In this document: positions 38,806-47,398 of the stretch, in pieces
Position numbering within the stretch: the first letter of the stretch is position 1
How the letters are laid out: the number at the start of each line of letters is the position of its first letter
DNA from: Streptomyces halobius
GTDB taxonomy: Bacteria; Actinomycetota; Actinomycetes; Streptomycetales; Streptomycetaceae
Direction: 5' to 3'
Length of the DNA stretch: 64,000 nucleotides
NCBI RefSeq assembly: GCF_023277745.1
Contig: NZ_CP086322.1
Span: 6,696,001-6,760,000 of the forward strand
Position numbers and translations under genes: made by a program
The notes under the pieces: model-generated
Database searches by the model: none
Seen by the model: only the letters and a program-made list of their open reading frames with translations
Told to the model about the DNA's origin: nothing

Positions 38806-39290
38806 TCAGGAGGTGGCGGCGCGAGTGAGACGGTAGGTCTGGCGCTCCCACCAGCCGTCAGCGCAGAGGGGGCAGTCCTCCGGGCAGGCGCCGACCCAGC
38901 AGTTTGGCACGTACCGGGGCTCGTCGAGGTCGAAGCCCTCGCCGGAGGGGACGGGCCGGACATGGCGGCCGTACTGATCGAAGACGCGGTGGACGCCCTG
39001 CGTAAGGACCGCATCCGTCTCGCCGGCCACGTAGAACTCCTCCGTGGCGGGGTCGTACCACTCGACGTGAAGGTGCCGGGCCATGTGCCCGAGCGGGAGG
39101 ATGGCGCCGAGGAGAGCCCCCGTGGTGTCGCGCACCTCGTACCCCGTGACGGGGTTTGTGCCGTCCACATGTCGCCGACCCACGTCCAGGCGCGCACCTG
39201 GGCGCCGGCCGTGCGGACGAGGAGGACGGTGACCTCCTCGACGGTCCAAATGCCCCGGGAGACGGTGAGGGTGCGGACGGTGCGGCGCAT
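38806..39290 (-). pseudogene. Hypothetical phage gene with an apparent frameshift
   Basis: An ATG at 39290 with GGAGG upstream opens MRRTVRTLTVSRGIWTVEEV and continues VTVLLVRTAGAQVRAWTWVG then DMWTAQT, after which this frame loses protein character. The next frame continues sensibly from 'NPVTGYEVRDTTGALLGAIL' through 'HVEWYDPATEEFYVAGETDA' to 'VPNCWVGACPEDCPLCADGW' and stops at 38806. The switch lies near 39165-39180, in ACGGCACAAACCCCG. It could be a true frameshift, a sequencing error or a recoding site. About 160 residues if joined. The frame is also open for about 240 nt upstream of the ATG without a clear start. Confidence 0.55.
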
Positions 39291-39528
39291 GGGGTTCCTC
39301 CTGGGTGGGGTGCTGCCCGGGGCGGGGGCCAGGCGCGGTGCGCCCGGCCGGGGGGAGTCGTGGGTAGGGATGCCGGCGCTGTTGCAGTAGTGGGCGACGA
39401 GGCTCTGCCCGACGGCAATGACGGCCTCTTTGGGCGTGGCGCTGTCGGTGTCAGGCTCGGCCACGGCGAGGAATCCGGCGGCGGTGAGCGAAGCGAGGAG
39501 GGCGGCGGCACGGCGTCCGGCGGCGCGG

Positions 39529-40326
39529 TCAGTTCGCGGCGGGGCGGGGCGCGGTCTCGCCCATCCAGACGGTGCGACCTTCCTTGTCGAGGCGGCGGCG
39601 CTTCTCGCGGGCAAGTGGGATGCCCCGGTCGGCCGCGCGCCAGAACTCCGGGCCGTGCGGGGCACCTCCGGGGCGGGTGGCGTGCGCGAGCTCGTGGACG
39701 ATGACGTACCGGGCGAGGGAAGGCGGGAGCTGGAGCGACTGCCAGGCGAGGGTCACCCGGTGGCGGGCGGGCTCGTACTTGCCCCAGCGTTTGCGGCCGA
39801 TGTTGGCGACGCGTAGTTCCGGGAGTGGCGCACCAGAGGCCGCCATACGGCACCAGAATCTGGGCGCTTCCTGCCGGAGCCATGCGGTGCCCTGCTCGCA
39901 GTACCAACGCACGATGGGGCGGGCGCCCTCGCGGGCGAGGAGGTCCCGTCCGGCGTGGAGCCAGTAGCCGGTGTCGGTGTGGACCCGCTCGACTGGCGCT
40001 GTGCCGTCGACCAGACGCAGTCGGGCCGACCGGCCGAGCCACATGAACCCTTCTCCATCGACCAGTTCCGGCGTGGGACCCGCCGGGGCGTTCTCGCGGG
40101 CGCGGAGGACGTGGCCGGCGATGCGGGGCCGCATGCGGCGGAGGATCTGGACGGTCTCGTCGGATTCAATGGTTGCCGGGACGGCGACGGTGAGGGCAGT
40201 TCCGCCAGGCTCGACGGTGACGCCGAGGGCGCGGCGGCGGGCACTGACGCGGACGGTCACGGTGAAGCCGTCGAGGACGCCGGAGGCGGTAATGGCGGCG
40301 GCGATGCGGTCGGTCTGGGTCGGCAC
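39529..40326 (-). CDS. YgjP-like zinc metallopeptidase
   Basis: 265 residues from a GTG at 40326 with GGAGA upstream. N-terminal strands 'FTVTVRVSARRRALGVTVEP' match the YgjP/DUF45 start. The catalytic region has 'IVHELAHATRPGGAPHGPEF' (HELAH with a following His in HGPEFW), then 'WRAADRGIPLAREKRR'. This HExxH-(x)n-HGPxFW arrangement is diagnostic for YgjP/WLM-type metallopeptidases. In phages such proteins are common but their substrates are unknown. Confidence 0.85.
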   Translation of the reverse strand: MPTQTDRIAAAITASGVLDGFTVTVRVSARRRALGVTVEPGGTALTVAVPATIESDETVQILRRMRPRIAGHVLRARENAPAGPTPELVDGEGFMWLGRSARLRLVDGTAPVERVHTDTGYWLHAGRDLLAREGARPIVRWYCEQGTAWLRQEAPRFWCRMAASGAPLPELRVANIGRKRWGKYEPARHRVTLAWQSLQLPPSLARYVIVHELAHATRPGGAPHGPEFWRAADRGIPLAREKRRRLDKEGRTVWMGETAPRPAAN

Positions 40327-40360
40327 GGATGATCTCCGTTCTGTGCGGGCTGAGGGCAGG

Positions 40361-40786
40361 TCAGGAGGCGGAGTCGGCGCTGCGGACGCCGAGGCGCCAG
40401 CCGTCAGCGAGTGGGGAGCGCCAGTTCTCCCGCACGAGGGCGGGCACTGGGACGCCGGCGTAGGTGCGGGGCACGTGCGCGGTCGCCTTCGGGAGGGGGA
40501 TCTCCGGGGCGGCGGGCTCCGGTTCGGGCTCGGGGGCCGGGGCGGTGATGTAGTCGGCGACTTCGTTCGTGGTGGCACCGGGGCCCCACTCGCGGCCAGG
40601 GCCGACGACCCTCCACAGATCCCCGTGGCCGATGTAGGTGATCTCCCAACAAGTGCCGGCGTGCTCGGCGAGGAGGGTGACGCGGGAGAAGGGCTTGATG
40701 TCGCCGAGGTAGACACCGGCGGCGGTGAGGGCCTCGGCGAGTTGCTGGCGGGCGGTGGCGGGGATCGTGCGGGGCAGGAGCGACAC
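40361..40786 (-). CDS. Hypothetical phage protein (141 residues)
   Basis: GTG at 40786 with GGAGAA upstream: VSLLPRTIPATARQQLAEAL, 'GVYLGDIKPFSRVTLLAEHA', 'CWEITYIGHGDLWRVVGPGR', 'TTNEVADYITAPAPEPEPEP' then a terminal 'VPVPALVRENWRSPLADGWR'. The central acidic/Pro stretch is a linker. No known family. It lies 35 nt upstream of the YgjP-like gene and is probably co-transcribed with it. Confidence 0.65.
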   Translation of the reverse strand: MSLLPRTIPATARQQLAEALTAAGVYLGDIKPFSRVTLLAEHAGTCWEITYIGHGDLWRVVGPGREWGPGATTNEVADYITAPAPEPEPEPAAPEIPLPKATAHVPRTYAGVPVPALVRENWRSPLADGWRLGVRSADSAS

Positions 40787-40851
40787 AGCGGTTCTCCGTC
40801 CGGGGGCGTCGGGGCCGGGCGCAACGGGCGCCCGGCCGGGGCGGCGTGGGG

Positions 40852-41208
40852 TCAGGCGGCCAGGAGGATGTGGGCGGCGATCCGGTGCTTGCACGGGTGG
40901 AGGCCCTTGATCCCGGCCGGGCAGGTGCAGGCGGCGCGGTGGGTCTTGTAAGTGGCGGAGCCGTCGGAGGAAACGGCGAGGAACACGCGGTTGGCGCGCA
41001 GTGGGATGAGTCCGCCCTGCTCCAGCAGCTCCTGCGCCTTGGCGACCTGGTGGGGCTTGTACTGGGCGACGACCTCCGCGCGGGCGGCGGCGCGGACCTT
41101 CTTGCGGCACTTCGGGCCGTAGCCGTCGGGGCTGGCGTTGCGGAGTACGCGGCGGCACTTGAGGCAGCGGGTGACGTTCTCGGCGGTCTTCGTGGTCTTG
41201 GCGTTCAT
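40852..41208 (-). CDS. SWIM-type zinc-finger protein
   Basis: 118 residues from an ATG at 41208. Two Cys modules: 'RCLKCRRVLRNASPDGYGPK' followed by C (C-x2-C ... GYGPxC), a common small phage zinc motif, and 'ACTCPAGIKGLHPCKHRIAA' (C-x-C ... C-x-H), the SWIM signature for nucleic-acid or protein binding. Between them is a helix 'HQVAKAQELLEQGG'. It is the first gene behind operator site B. Confidence 0.8.
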   Translation of the reverse strand: MNAKTTKTAENVTRCLKCRRVLRNASPDGYGPKCRKKVRAAARAEVVAQYKPHQVAKAQELLEQGGLIPLRANRVFLAVSSDGSATYKTHRAACTCPAGIKGLHPCKHRIAAHILLAA

Positions 41209-41260
41209 CGCTGCTTCCCTCCGTTTCGTCCGGGCCCCTCGCCCGTCCTCACACCCATAG

Positions 41261-41297
41261 TGTTGCAACATGAAGATGCAACGTCAAGTTGCAAATA
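41261..41297 (-). promoter_or_regulatory. Operator/promoter site B
   Basis: Contains TGTTGCAACA, GATGCAAC and TTGCAA spaced as in sites C and D. On the minus strand TTGACG is followed after 19 nt by CACTAT. It lies 53-89 nt upstream of the SWIM protein ATG. Confidence 0.65.
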
Positions 41298-41403
41298 GGG
41301 GGTGCGAGGGCCTTTCACCCGGGCGGGTCATGAGGGCCGGCCGCGTGACGGCCGAACGCCCCAGACCTCCATGGAGGCGGGGCGTTCCGGGGGTGAGGCT
41401 CGG

Positions 41404-42438
41404 TCAGGCGGTGGGGGCCACCCAGAACTTCGAGGCCACGCCCCCCAGGTAGACCTCCCGGCCGGTCACGTCCTCGGCGCGGCGGGTGCCGTCGATCCAG
41501 GTGCGGGCGATCGTCAGCGGCTGGCCGGTGCACTGCTTGCGGTCGCCGGCCGGGCGGAACCCGTGCTCGCCCTCCTGGCCGTACAGGAGGAACGGGGCCT
41601 CCATGCCCTTGAGGGTGCGCCACTGCGGGGCGGCGGCCAGCGCCTCGGGCTCCTGGACCGCCGGGGCCGAGGCCTCCCCGGGGGCCGGGGTGGGCCCGTC
41701 GGCCACCGGGGCCGAGGCGCGCGCGGCTTCGCGGTTGTCGATGACCCGCTGGACCTCCCGGCGGCGGCGCAGCATCCGGGTCGCGGCCAGGACGGCGGTC
41801 ATGTCCACCGGGCCGGGCTCGGCGGGGGCGTCGGCGTCCACGGGGGTGCCAGTGGCGTCCACGCGGATCGGGTCGGCCTCGCCGCGCACCCACACCCGCT
41901 CCCCCTGGGCGTCCCGGACGAGGATCAGCGCCACCTTGTTGACCGTGAACCGCTCCTCGACCGCGTTCCAGCGGGGCATCCGGCGCAGGGTCGCGATGGT
42001 CTCCAGGACTGCGTCGCCATCCACGTGCAGGGCGCGGTCCTCGGCGTCCCGGCCGTTGAGGTAGAGCTGCTCCACGGCGGCGGTGTAGGCGGTCACCTCG
42101 ACCCGTCCGACGGCGGGGGCCTCTTCGGCGGCCGGCGCCTCGACCTCCGCGACGACCGGGGCCTCCTCGACGGCCGGCTCCTCGACCTCCGCGACAGCCG
42201 GGGCCTCCTCGACGGCCGGCGCCTCAGCGGCCGCGGCCTCCTCCAGGACCTTGACGCAGGAGGTGCACTGCTTCCGCATCTTCGCGGCCTCCTGCTCGGT
42301 CAGGACGCGGCCCACGGTGCGGTCGCACAGAGTGTCGAGGCTGAACTTGGCGGTGGTGAAGTGAACCTTCCGGCCGTTACCCACCTGGGCCGGGCGGACG
42401 TTCGCGGCCTGCTGCATCTCGGCGGTGATCTGGTTCAT
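41404..42438 (-). CDS. Phage protein with N-terminal Cys module and acidic Ala/Glu/Pro repeats
   Basis: 344 residues from an ATG at 42438. Residues 1-65 ('NVRPAQVGNGRKVHFTTAKF', 'LCDRTVGRVLTEQEAAKM', 'CTSCVKVLEEA') form a module shared with the next gene. Residues about 70-115 are 'AVEEAPAVAEVEEP' repeats. The rest ('RMPRWNAVEERFTVNKVALI', 'DMTAVLAATRMLRRRREVQR', 'TLKGMEAPFLLYGQEGEHGF') is unrecognised. The conserved Cys/His residues suggest zinc binding. It lies behind operator site C. Confidence 0.7.
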   Translation of the reverse strand: MNQITAEMQQAANVRPAQVGNGRKVHFTTAKFSLDTLCDRTVGRVLTEQEAAKMRKQCTSCVKVLEEAAAAEAPAVEEAPAVAEVEEPAVEEAPVVAEVEAPAAEEAPAVGRVEVTAYTAAVEQLYLNGRDAEDRALHVDGDAVLETIATLRRMPRWNAVEERFTVNKVALILVRDAQGERVWVRGEADPIRVDATGTPVDADAPAEPGPVDMTAVLAATRMLRRRREVQRVIDNREAARASAPVADGPTPAPGEASAPAVQEPEALAAAPQWRTLKGMEAPFLLYGQEGEHGFRPAGDRKQCTGQPLTIARTWIDGTRRAEDVTGREVYLGGVASKFWVAPTA

Positions 42439-42489
42439 GACGTCCTCCATGCGGTCCGGGGGGCTTCCCGCCCCTCTCGATACCCACAG

Positions 42490-42522
42490 TGTTGCAACAT
42501 GAGGTTGCAATGTCAAGTTGCA
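42490..42522 (-). promoter_or_regulatory. Operator/promoter site C
   Basis: GTTGCAACAT, GGTTGCAATG and TCAAGTTGCA in series. On the minus strand TTGACA is followed by TTGCAAC repeats and CACTGT. It lies 52-84 nt upstream of the ATG at 42438. Confidence 0.65.
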
Positions 42523-42581
42523 TGAGATGAGGGAGGCCGGCCCTCGTACTGAGGGGCCGGCCTTCCTGCTACCTGGGGGTG

Positions 42582-45179
42582 TCACCCCTGGCGCTGGTCC
42601 TGCGGTACGTGGGCGAACAGGCAGTGCGAGGAGCGGAGCATCTTCTCCGTGGACCAGCCCCGGCGGCGCATCCGGTCCTCCAGGCAGTCCAGGGCGGCGC
42701 CGTAAGCCGGGTCGTCGTGGCGCACGATCCTGCCTCCCTCCAGCCAGTACAGGGCCACCCGCCCGTGGCCGCGCGGGTCGATCACGTACCCGCGCACGTC
42801 CTGCTCCTCCTCGGTCGGCTCGCTGATGTCGTGCCGGTCAGTGAGAGCGGCGTGCTTGAGGCCGTCCAGAGCCTTCCGGGCCGCGGCCACGTCGGGGTGG
42901 TCCACGTGGCGGGGGGCGCATCCCTTCGTCGTGCCGTCGTGCTGGACGATCACGCCCTCCAGGGCGGGGCGGGCCGGGGCGGCCTCGGCCGGCGCCTCGT
43001 CCCCGCGCAGGGCTTCCAGTCCGAGGCGTACCTCTGCGAGCGGGCGGGCGGCGAGCAAGGCCACCGGGTCGTGGCCTGTGGGGGCCAGGGTGCCGGCCTC
43101 GTGGTGGGCCTCGACGGCGCGGTCGGCCTGCCACCGGTGCTCCGTGCCCACCTGGGGGATCAGTCGGCCGAGGCAGGTCACCCACCCGTACCTGGCCTGA
43201 GCGCCGTACCCGGTGCGGAAGGTCCACCCGATCCGGCGGGCCCGGTTCTCGGGCGCGGCGACGGACTGGAAGGCGTGGGCGGTGGAGTAGACGGCGCGGG
43301 CGGTGAGGCGGGCGGCGGCCTCCTCCAGGACGGCGGTGCGGTGCTCCGGGTCGGTGGCGTCTGGGTGGTCGCACACCCCGCACAGGCGGTGGGTGGGGGT
43401 GCCGTCGACGGCCTCGTCGGCGGTCTCGACGGCGGTCACCCCGCACGCGTGGCAGCGCACGTCGTGGCGTCGGATGCGGCGCCGGTAGGTGAGGCGGTCG
43501 TCCAGGGTGAAGGGGGCGGCGGTGTCGTCGGTGAAGGTCACCAGGACGTGGCGGGTGTCGCTGGGGTGGCAGTCGTGGACGGTGCGCTCCTGCTCGTCCC
43601 ACACCACCACGTCGCCGGTCTGGGCCGTGCAGGCGAGGAACGTCGGGCGCGGCGGGGCGTAGGAGTAGGCAGTGGTGTGGCGGCGGGTCAGCTCCTCGCG
43701 GTGGGCGCGGGGGGACTTGAGGCTGCCGGGGCAGGGGCCCATGGTGCCGGGGTTGCGCTCGTGGACCGCGAGGTTGCCGGACTGGTCGGCGGGGGCGGTG
43801 TGGTCGGCGTAGCCGCACAGGGCGCGGGGGCCGGTGTAGCCCTGGGGTCCGTGGAACGTCAGCTCCTCGGCGTGGTGGCAGTTGTGGGCGATCCACTGGG
43901 CGCCGCCGTCCACGATCACGTGGGCCGGTTCGCCGGCGACCGTGGCGGCCATGGCCTGGACGGTGCGGGTGATGCCGTCCGCGCACACGATGAGGTCGCC
44001 GGGCTTGAAGGGGCCGGGCTGGTTGCGCTCGGCGATGCGGTCGGCGGTCGGCTGCGGCAGGAAGGAGCCGTAGCGGCGGGCTTGGGCGGCGATACGGTTG
44101 TCCGTCTCCGCGCGGTGCCGGGCGGTGTCCTGGGCGGCCTTGGTCTTGTGGGCGGCCAGGGCGGCGGCGCGCTGGGCGGCCGGGTCGGGGCGCTGCGCGC
44201 GGCGCTCGTCGTCCAGGACGGCCATGGGCAGCATCGCCTCCGCGCCGGAGCGGTAGGGCTCCAGGCTCTTGGCGTAGGTGCCCGTGCTGGTGATCCAGCC
44301 GTACCGGGAGGAGGTGGTGCGGGTGGCCTGGAAGGTGTACCCGAGGAACTGGCCGTTCTCATCGTGGCAGGACTGGAAGTCGTGGGCGTCCGGCCACGTC
44401 GTGGTGACGATGCCGCGCGCATGGTCGGGCATGAGCTGCGGCGCGGCCGGCGCCTCGGCGGGGGTGGCGGGCCGGACGATGGCGCGGAAGAGGGCCGGTC
44501 CTGCGTAGGAGTCCATGCCGGCGATGGTCCAGCCGAGGGCGGCCAGGGCCTCGCCCGCGTTGCGCTGCGGGTCGTACGGGAGTTCCGCGGTGAACACCGG
44601 CTCCGCGCTGCCGTCGCGTGTCACGGTGATCCGGTCCGTGCCCTGGATGGTCTCGTAATCCGCGAAGTACCGGTCCCCTTCGACACGACGGTGGAGGACG
44701 TGGGGGGCCACGTTGCTGGTGGTGCCGTCCTCGAAGCGGACGGCCTGGTACTGGTACGGGCTGCGGTCCACCGTCATGCCGATCGTCGTGCCGGCCTTCT
44801 CCCCGCCCTCCCAGCGCATGACCACGGCGGTGCCGTCCGCGTAGTAGGTCAGCTCCGGGTCGAACATCGTGGCCGGGGCGGTGAAGTCCTCGGCGAGCGG
44901 CTTGACCGTGGCCGGGGCGGACTCGGGGGCCGCGGCCGGGGTCTCCCCTGCGGCTGGGGCGTTGTCGGCGGCGCGCTGCTCGGCGACCTTGACGCAGCGC
45001 TTGCAGTGGTCGCCCATCTTGGCGGCCTCCGCGTCGGTGAGCGCGCGGCTGATCCGGCGGCTGCACAGGGTGTCCGTCTGGACGCTGCTGGCGGCCATGT
45101 AGTGCGGGGTCTTGCCGTTGCCGACCTGGGCGGAGGTGACGTTGGCGCGCTCCTGGAGCGGGGCGGTGGGCTGGGCCAT
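42582..45179 (-). CDS. Large multidomain phage protein with N-terminal Cys module
   Basis: 865 residues from an ATG at 45179. The N-terminal 70 residues ('NVTSAQVGNGKTPHYMAASS', 'LCSRRISRALTDAEAAKM', 'CKRCVKVAEQ') resemble those of the previous gene. The long remainder contains repeated 'DFQSC...GYTFQATRTTSSRY' and 'AFQSV...GWTFRTGYGAQARY' segments, small Cys pairs ('DVRCHACGVTAVE', 'HRLCGVCDHPDATD') and 'NCHHAEELTFHGPQGYTGPR'. It appears to be built from duplicated modules. No catalytic family recognised. It is divergent from the 45334 gene across operator site D. Confidence 0.7.
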   Translation of the reverse strand: MAQPTAPLQERANVTSAQVGNGKTPHYMAASSVQTDTLCSRRISRALTDAEAAKMGDHCKRCVKVAEQRAADNAPAAGETPAAAPESAPATVKPLAEDFTAPATMFDPELTYYADGTAVVMRWEGGEKAGTTIGMTVDRSPYQYQAVRFEDGTTSNVAPHVLHRRVEGDRYFADYETIQGTDRITVTRDGSAEPVFTAELPYDPQRNAGEALAALGWTIAGMDSYAGPALFRAIVRPATPAEAPAAPQLMPDHARGIVTTTWPDAHDFQSCHDENGQFLGYTFQATRTTSSRYGWITSTGTYAKSLEPYRSGAEAMLPMAVLDDERRAQRPDPAAQRAAALAAHKTKAAQDTARHRAETDNRIAAQARRYGSFLPQPTADRIAERNQPGPFKPGDLIVCADGITRTVQAMAATVAGEPAHVIVDGGAQWIAHNCHHAEELTFHGPQGYTGPRALCGYADHTAPADQSGNLAVHERNPGTMGPCPGSLKSPRAHREELTRRHTTAYSYAPPRPTFLACTAQTGDVVVWDEQERTVHDCHPSDTRHVLVTFTDDTAAPFTLDDRLTYRRRIRRHDVRCHACGVTAVETADEAVDGTPTHRLCGVCDHPDATDPEHRTAVLEEAAARLTARAVYSTAHAFQSVAAPENRARRIGWTFRTGYGAQARYGWVTCLGRLIPQVGTEHRWQADRAVEAHHEAGTLAPTGHDPVALLAARPLAEVRLGLEALRGDEAPAEAAPARPALEGVIVQHDGTTKGCAPRHVDHPDVAAARKALDGLKHAALTDRHDISEPTEEEQDVRGYVIDPRGHGRVALYWLEGGRIVRHDDPAYGAALDCLEDRMRRRGWSTEKMLRSSHCLFAHVPQDQRQG

Positions 45180-45230
45180 GGAGTCCTCCATGCGGTACGG
45201 GGGCGGGCTGTTCACCCGTCCAGTACGCAT

Positions 45231-45268
45231 AATGTTGCATCCTTGTCTTGCAATGTCAAGTTGCAACT
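45231..45268 (-). promoter_or_regulatory. Operator/promoter site D, shared with the divergent regulator gene
   Basis: ATGTTGCAT, CTTGCAATG and TCAAGTTGCAAC in series. On the minus strand TTGACA, 19-nt spacer, CATTAT is a good promoter. A further TTGCAA lies at 45304-45309, between this site and the plus-strand gene. Confidence 0.7.
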
Positions 45269-45333
45269 CAATGCGTAATTCGACGCGCGGCAGCGCTACT
45301 GCGTTGCAACCTCACGTGTCTAGACTGTGCTCC

Positions 45334-45825
45334 ATGGCGACCCGCGACCCCGCACAGAAGGCGACGGCAGACCTCGACCGGCTGACCTCGGCATTCACCC
45401 AGGCCAAGGAGGAGCTGGAGTCTGCCCGCGCCCCGCTCCACGAGGCGATCGTCCGGCACCTCAAGGCGCGTAGCGCTCCACCGGGCAAGATCGCGGAGCA
45501 CACCCCCTACGACCGCAACCACGTTGGGCGGATCGCCAAAGCTGCCGGAGTGCCTCCGCTGCGCGGCCCGGACGCCGGCCCCGCCCCGGTCTACGACGAC
45601 AAGACGGAGGCCAAGGCCCTCGCGGAGCTGGACCGCCTGACGGCCGAGTACGAGCAGGCGGACGAGGGCGTCGAGGAGGCGCGCAAGCCCCTCCAGGTCG
45701 CCATCGTCAAGTACTACGCGGACCGCACGCTGACGCCCGGGGTGATCACCCAACACTCCCCGTACGACCGCAACCACGTTGGGCGGATCGTCAAGGCTGC
45801 CGGCGCCCCGTCCATCCGCGGCTAG
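45334..45825 (+). CDS. Two-repeat DNA-binding protein, candidate regulator of the TTGCAA sites
   Basis: 163 residues made of two similar halves. Half one: 'ATADLDRLTSAFTQAKEELE', 'APLHEAIVRHLKARSAPPG', 'PYDRNHVGRIAKAAGVP'. Half two: 'ALAELDRLTAEYEQADEGVE', 'KPLQVAIVKYYADRTLTPG', 'PYDRNHVGRIVKAAGAP'. Each half is a helical segment followed by a probable helix-turn-helix, 'GxIxxHxPYDRNHVGRI'. Two HTHs in one chain would suit the tandem TTGCAA half-sites. The transcript may start close to the ATG (TAGACT at 45321), giving a nearly leaderless mRNA. The IS5-family element is inserted exactly at its stop codon. Confidence 0.7.
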   Translation: MATRDPAQKATADLDRLTSAFTQAKEELESARAPLHEAIVRHLKARSAPPGKIAEHTPYDRNHVGRIAKAAGVPPLRGPDAGPAPVYDDKTEAKALAELDRLTAEYEQADEGVEEARKPLQVAIVKYYADRTLTPGVITQHSPYDRNHVGRIVKAAGAPSIRG

Positions 45826-45863
45826 GCGGTGTCTCTTCGATCACGTAGCTCGTTGTTCTGGTC

Positions 45864-46801
45864 ATGCTGAGCAGGGGGGACCTGACGGACGGCGAGTGGG
45901 CTGTGCTGAAGCCGCTGCTGCCTGTGAGCAACAACCGGTGCGGCCGCTGGCGGGATCACCGCCAGGTGATCAACGGGATCATTCACCGTCTCAGCACCGG
46001 CGTGCAGTGGCGTGAACTGCCTGAACGCTTCGGCCCCTGGAAGACGGTCCATAAGCGGCACGCGCTGTGGTCGGCCGACGGCACCTGGGAGAGGCTCCTC
46101 CAGCACGTCCAAGCTGTTGCCGACGCCGCGGGCGACATCGACTGGGACGTGAACGTCGACTCCACCTCCGTACGGGCCCACCAGCACGCCGCCGGAGCGC
46201 CCAAGAACCCACCGCCCGTCCCACCCGGATCCTCAAAAGGGGCGCCACGAAGATCAGTTCACGTGCACGCGCACATCACCCTGCGGCTCTTCCTGGAGGA
46301 GGCGGTGCGGCAGGCGAAGCCCTCGGCCGCTCCCGCGGGGGACTGACTACCAAGATCCATGTTGTTGCGGAGGGCCGCTGCCGCCCGTTGTCCTTGCTAA
46401 TCACGCCGGGGCAGCGGGCGGACTGCACCCAGTTCGAGCCGGTCATGGACCAGATCCGCGTTGCCCGCGCGGGGCTCGGGCGTCCCCGCCGCACCCCGGA
46501 CAGCGTCGGTGCCGATAAGGCGTACAGCAACCGCAAGATCCGCACCTACCTCCGCAAACGCGGCATCCGGCACGTCATCCCGGAGAAGAAGGACCACAAG
46601 GCCGCCCGTTTGCGTCGGGGTTCACGCGGTGGCCGCCCTCCAGGCTACGACAAAGAGCGGTACAAAGCTCGCAATACGGTGGAGCGGGCCATCGGAAAGC
46701 TGAAGCAGTTCAGAGCCGTGGCAACGCGCTATGACCAGCGAGGATACGTCTACCTCGGTACCGTCACCGCGGCCGCACTCCTCATCTGGCTCCGGTCCTA
46801 A
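45864..46801 (+). CDS. IS5-family transposase, probable -1 frameshifted product
   Basis: Frame one (45864-46346) carries 'LTDGEWAVLKPLLP', 'RQVINGIIHRLSTGVQWREL' and 'NVDSTSVRAHQHAAGA' with the first catalytic Asp. The second frame, in the -1 register, continues through 'LGRSRGGLTTKIHVVAEGRC', 'DSVGADKAYSNRKIR' (second Asp) and 'YDKERYKARNTVERAIGKLK' (Glu) to the stop at 46801. The two join best near AAAAGGGG at 46235-46242, where a -1 slip would fuse them. The DDE set is therefore complete across the two frames, as in IS elements that use frameshifting; a mutation is the alternative. Confidence 0.75.
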
Positions 46802-46864
46802 CCGGGAGGGACTCGGGGTCGGGCATGCACCCGCGACCGGGCCCGCCGCCCAAGCGACGTGGGA

Positions 46865-47398
46865 TCATGCGGCCGGGTGGTACTCCATCTCGTACTCATC
46901 GCCCACGAGGCTGGTGCGCTCGAACCCGGCCTTGCGATAGAACGCCTCAGCACGGCTGTTGTCCTCGTGCACGAACAACCGGACCCGACTCAGACCCTTC
47001 CGTGCCAGCGACCAGCCGACGGCGGTGCGAAGCAGGGCTGGCGCCACGGTGCCACCCCGGTGTTCCTCCCGCACGAATACCGCGACAACATGAGCTTGCT
47101 GCTGCTCAACGAGCTCGCCAGTGAAGTCCTGCGCTCCGGGCTCTTCAACCAGCACCGTCATCGTGCCCGCCCAGTCGCCCTTGGGTCCCTCGGCCACGAA
47201 CTGACATCGGTGCGGCTCTCCTTCAGCGCCCCTGGCGGTGCGGTCCTTCCAGAACTTCTCGGATTGGGCCTGGGCTTGTTCATAGGTCTCCAGAAACGCG
47301 ATAGGGGCTACCGGATCTCTCAGCGCGGCCAGTCGAAGCTCCTTAACAACAGGCCATTCATCTACCCGCACTTGCCTGATCACGTAGTCACCACTCAT
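46865..47398 (-). CDS. GNAT acetyltransferase, passenger inside the IS
   Basis: 177 residues from an in-frame ATG at 47398 (MSGDYVIRQVRVDEWPVVKE). GNAT pattern: 'AHVVAVFVREEHRGGTVAPA' (strand and loop to acetyl-CoA, with an 'R.G' motif), 'LLRTAVGWSLARKGLSRVRL', 'FVHEDNSRAEAFYRKAGFER'. Such N-acetyltransferases modify small molecules or protein N-termini. It points against the transposase, between it and the right inverted repeat, so the element moves it. A resistance or self-protection role is possible but the substrate is unknown. Confidence 0.8.
   Translation of the reverse strand: MSGDYVIRQVRVDEWPVVKELRLAALRDPVAPIAFLETYEQAQAQSEKFWKDRTARGAEGEPHRCQFVAEGPKGDWAGTMTVLVEEPGAQDFTGELVEQQQAHVVAVFVREEHRGGTVAPALLRTAVGWSLARKGLSRVRLFVHEDNSRAEAFYRKAGFERTSLVGDEYEMEYHPAA

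Noticed and set aside
46259..46801. Transposase inactivated by frameshift
   Set aside because: The second frame is in the -1 register with a plausible slip site AAAAGGGG, and the catalytic residues of both halves are intact, so programmed frameshifting is more likely; not proven.
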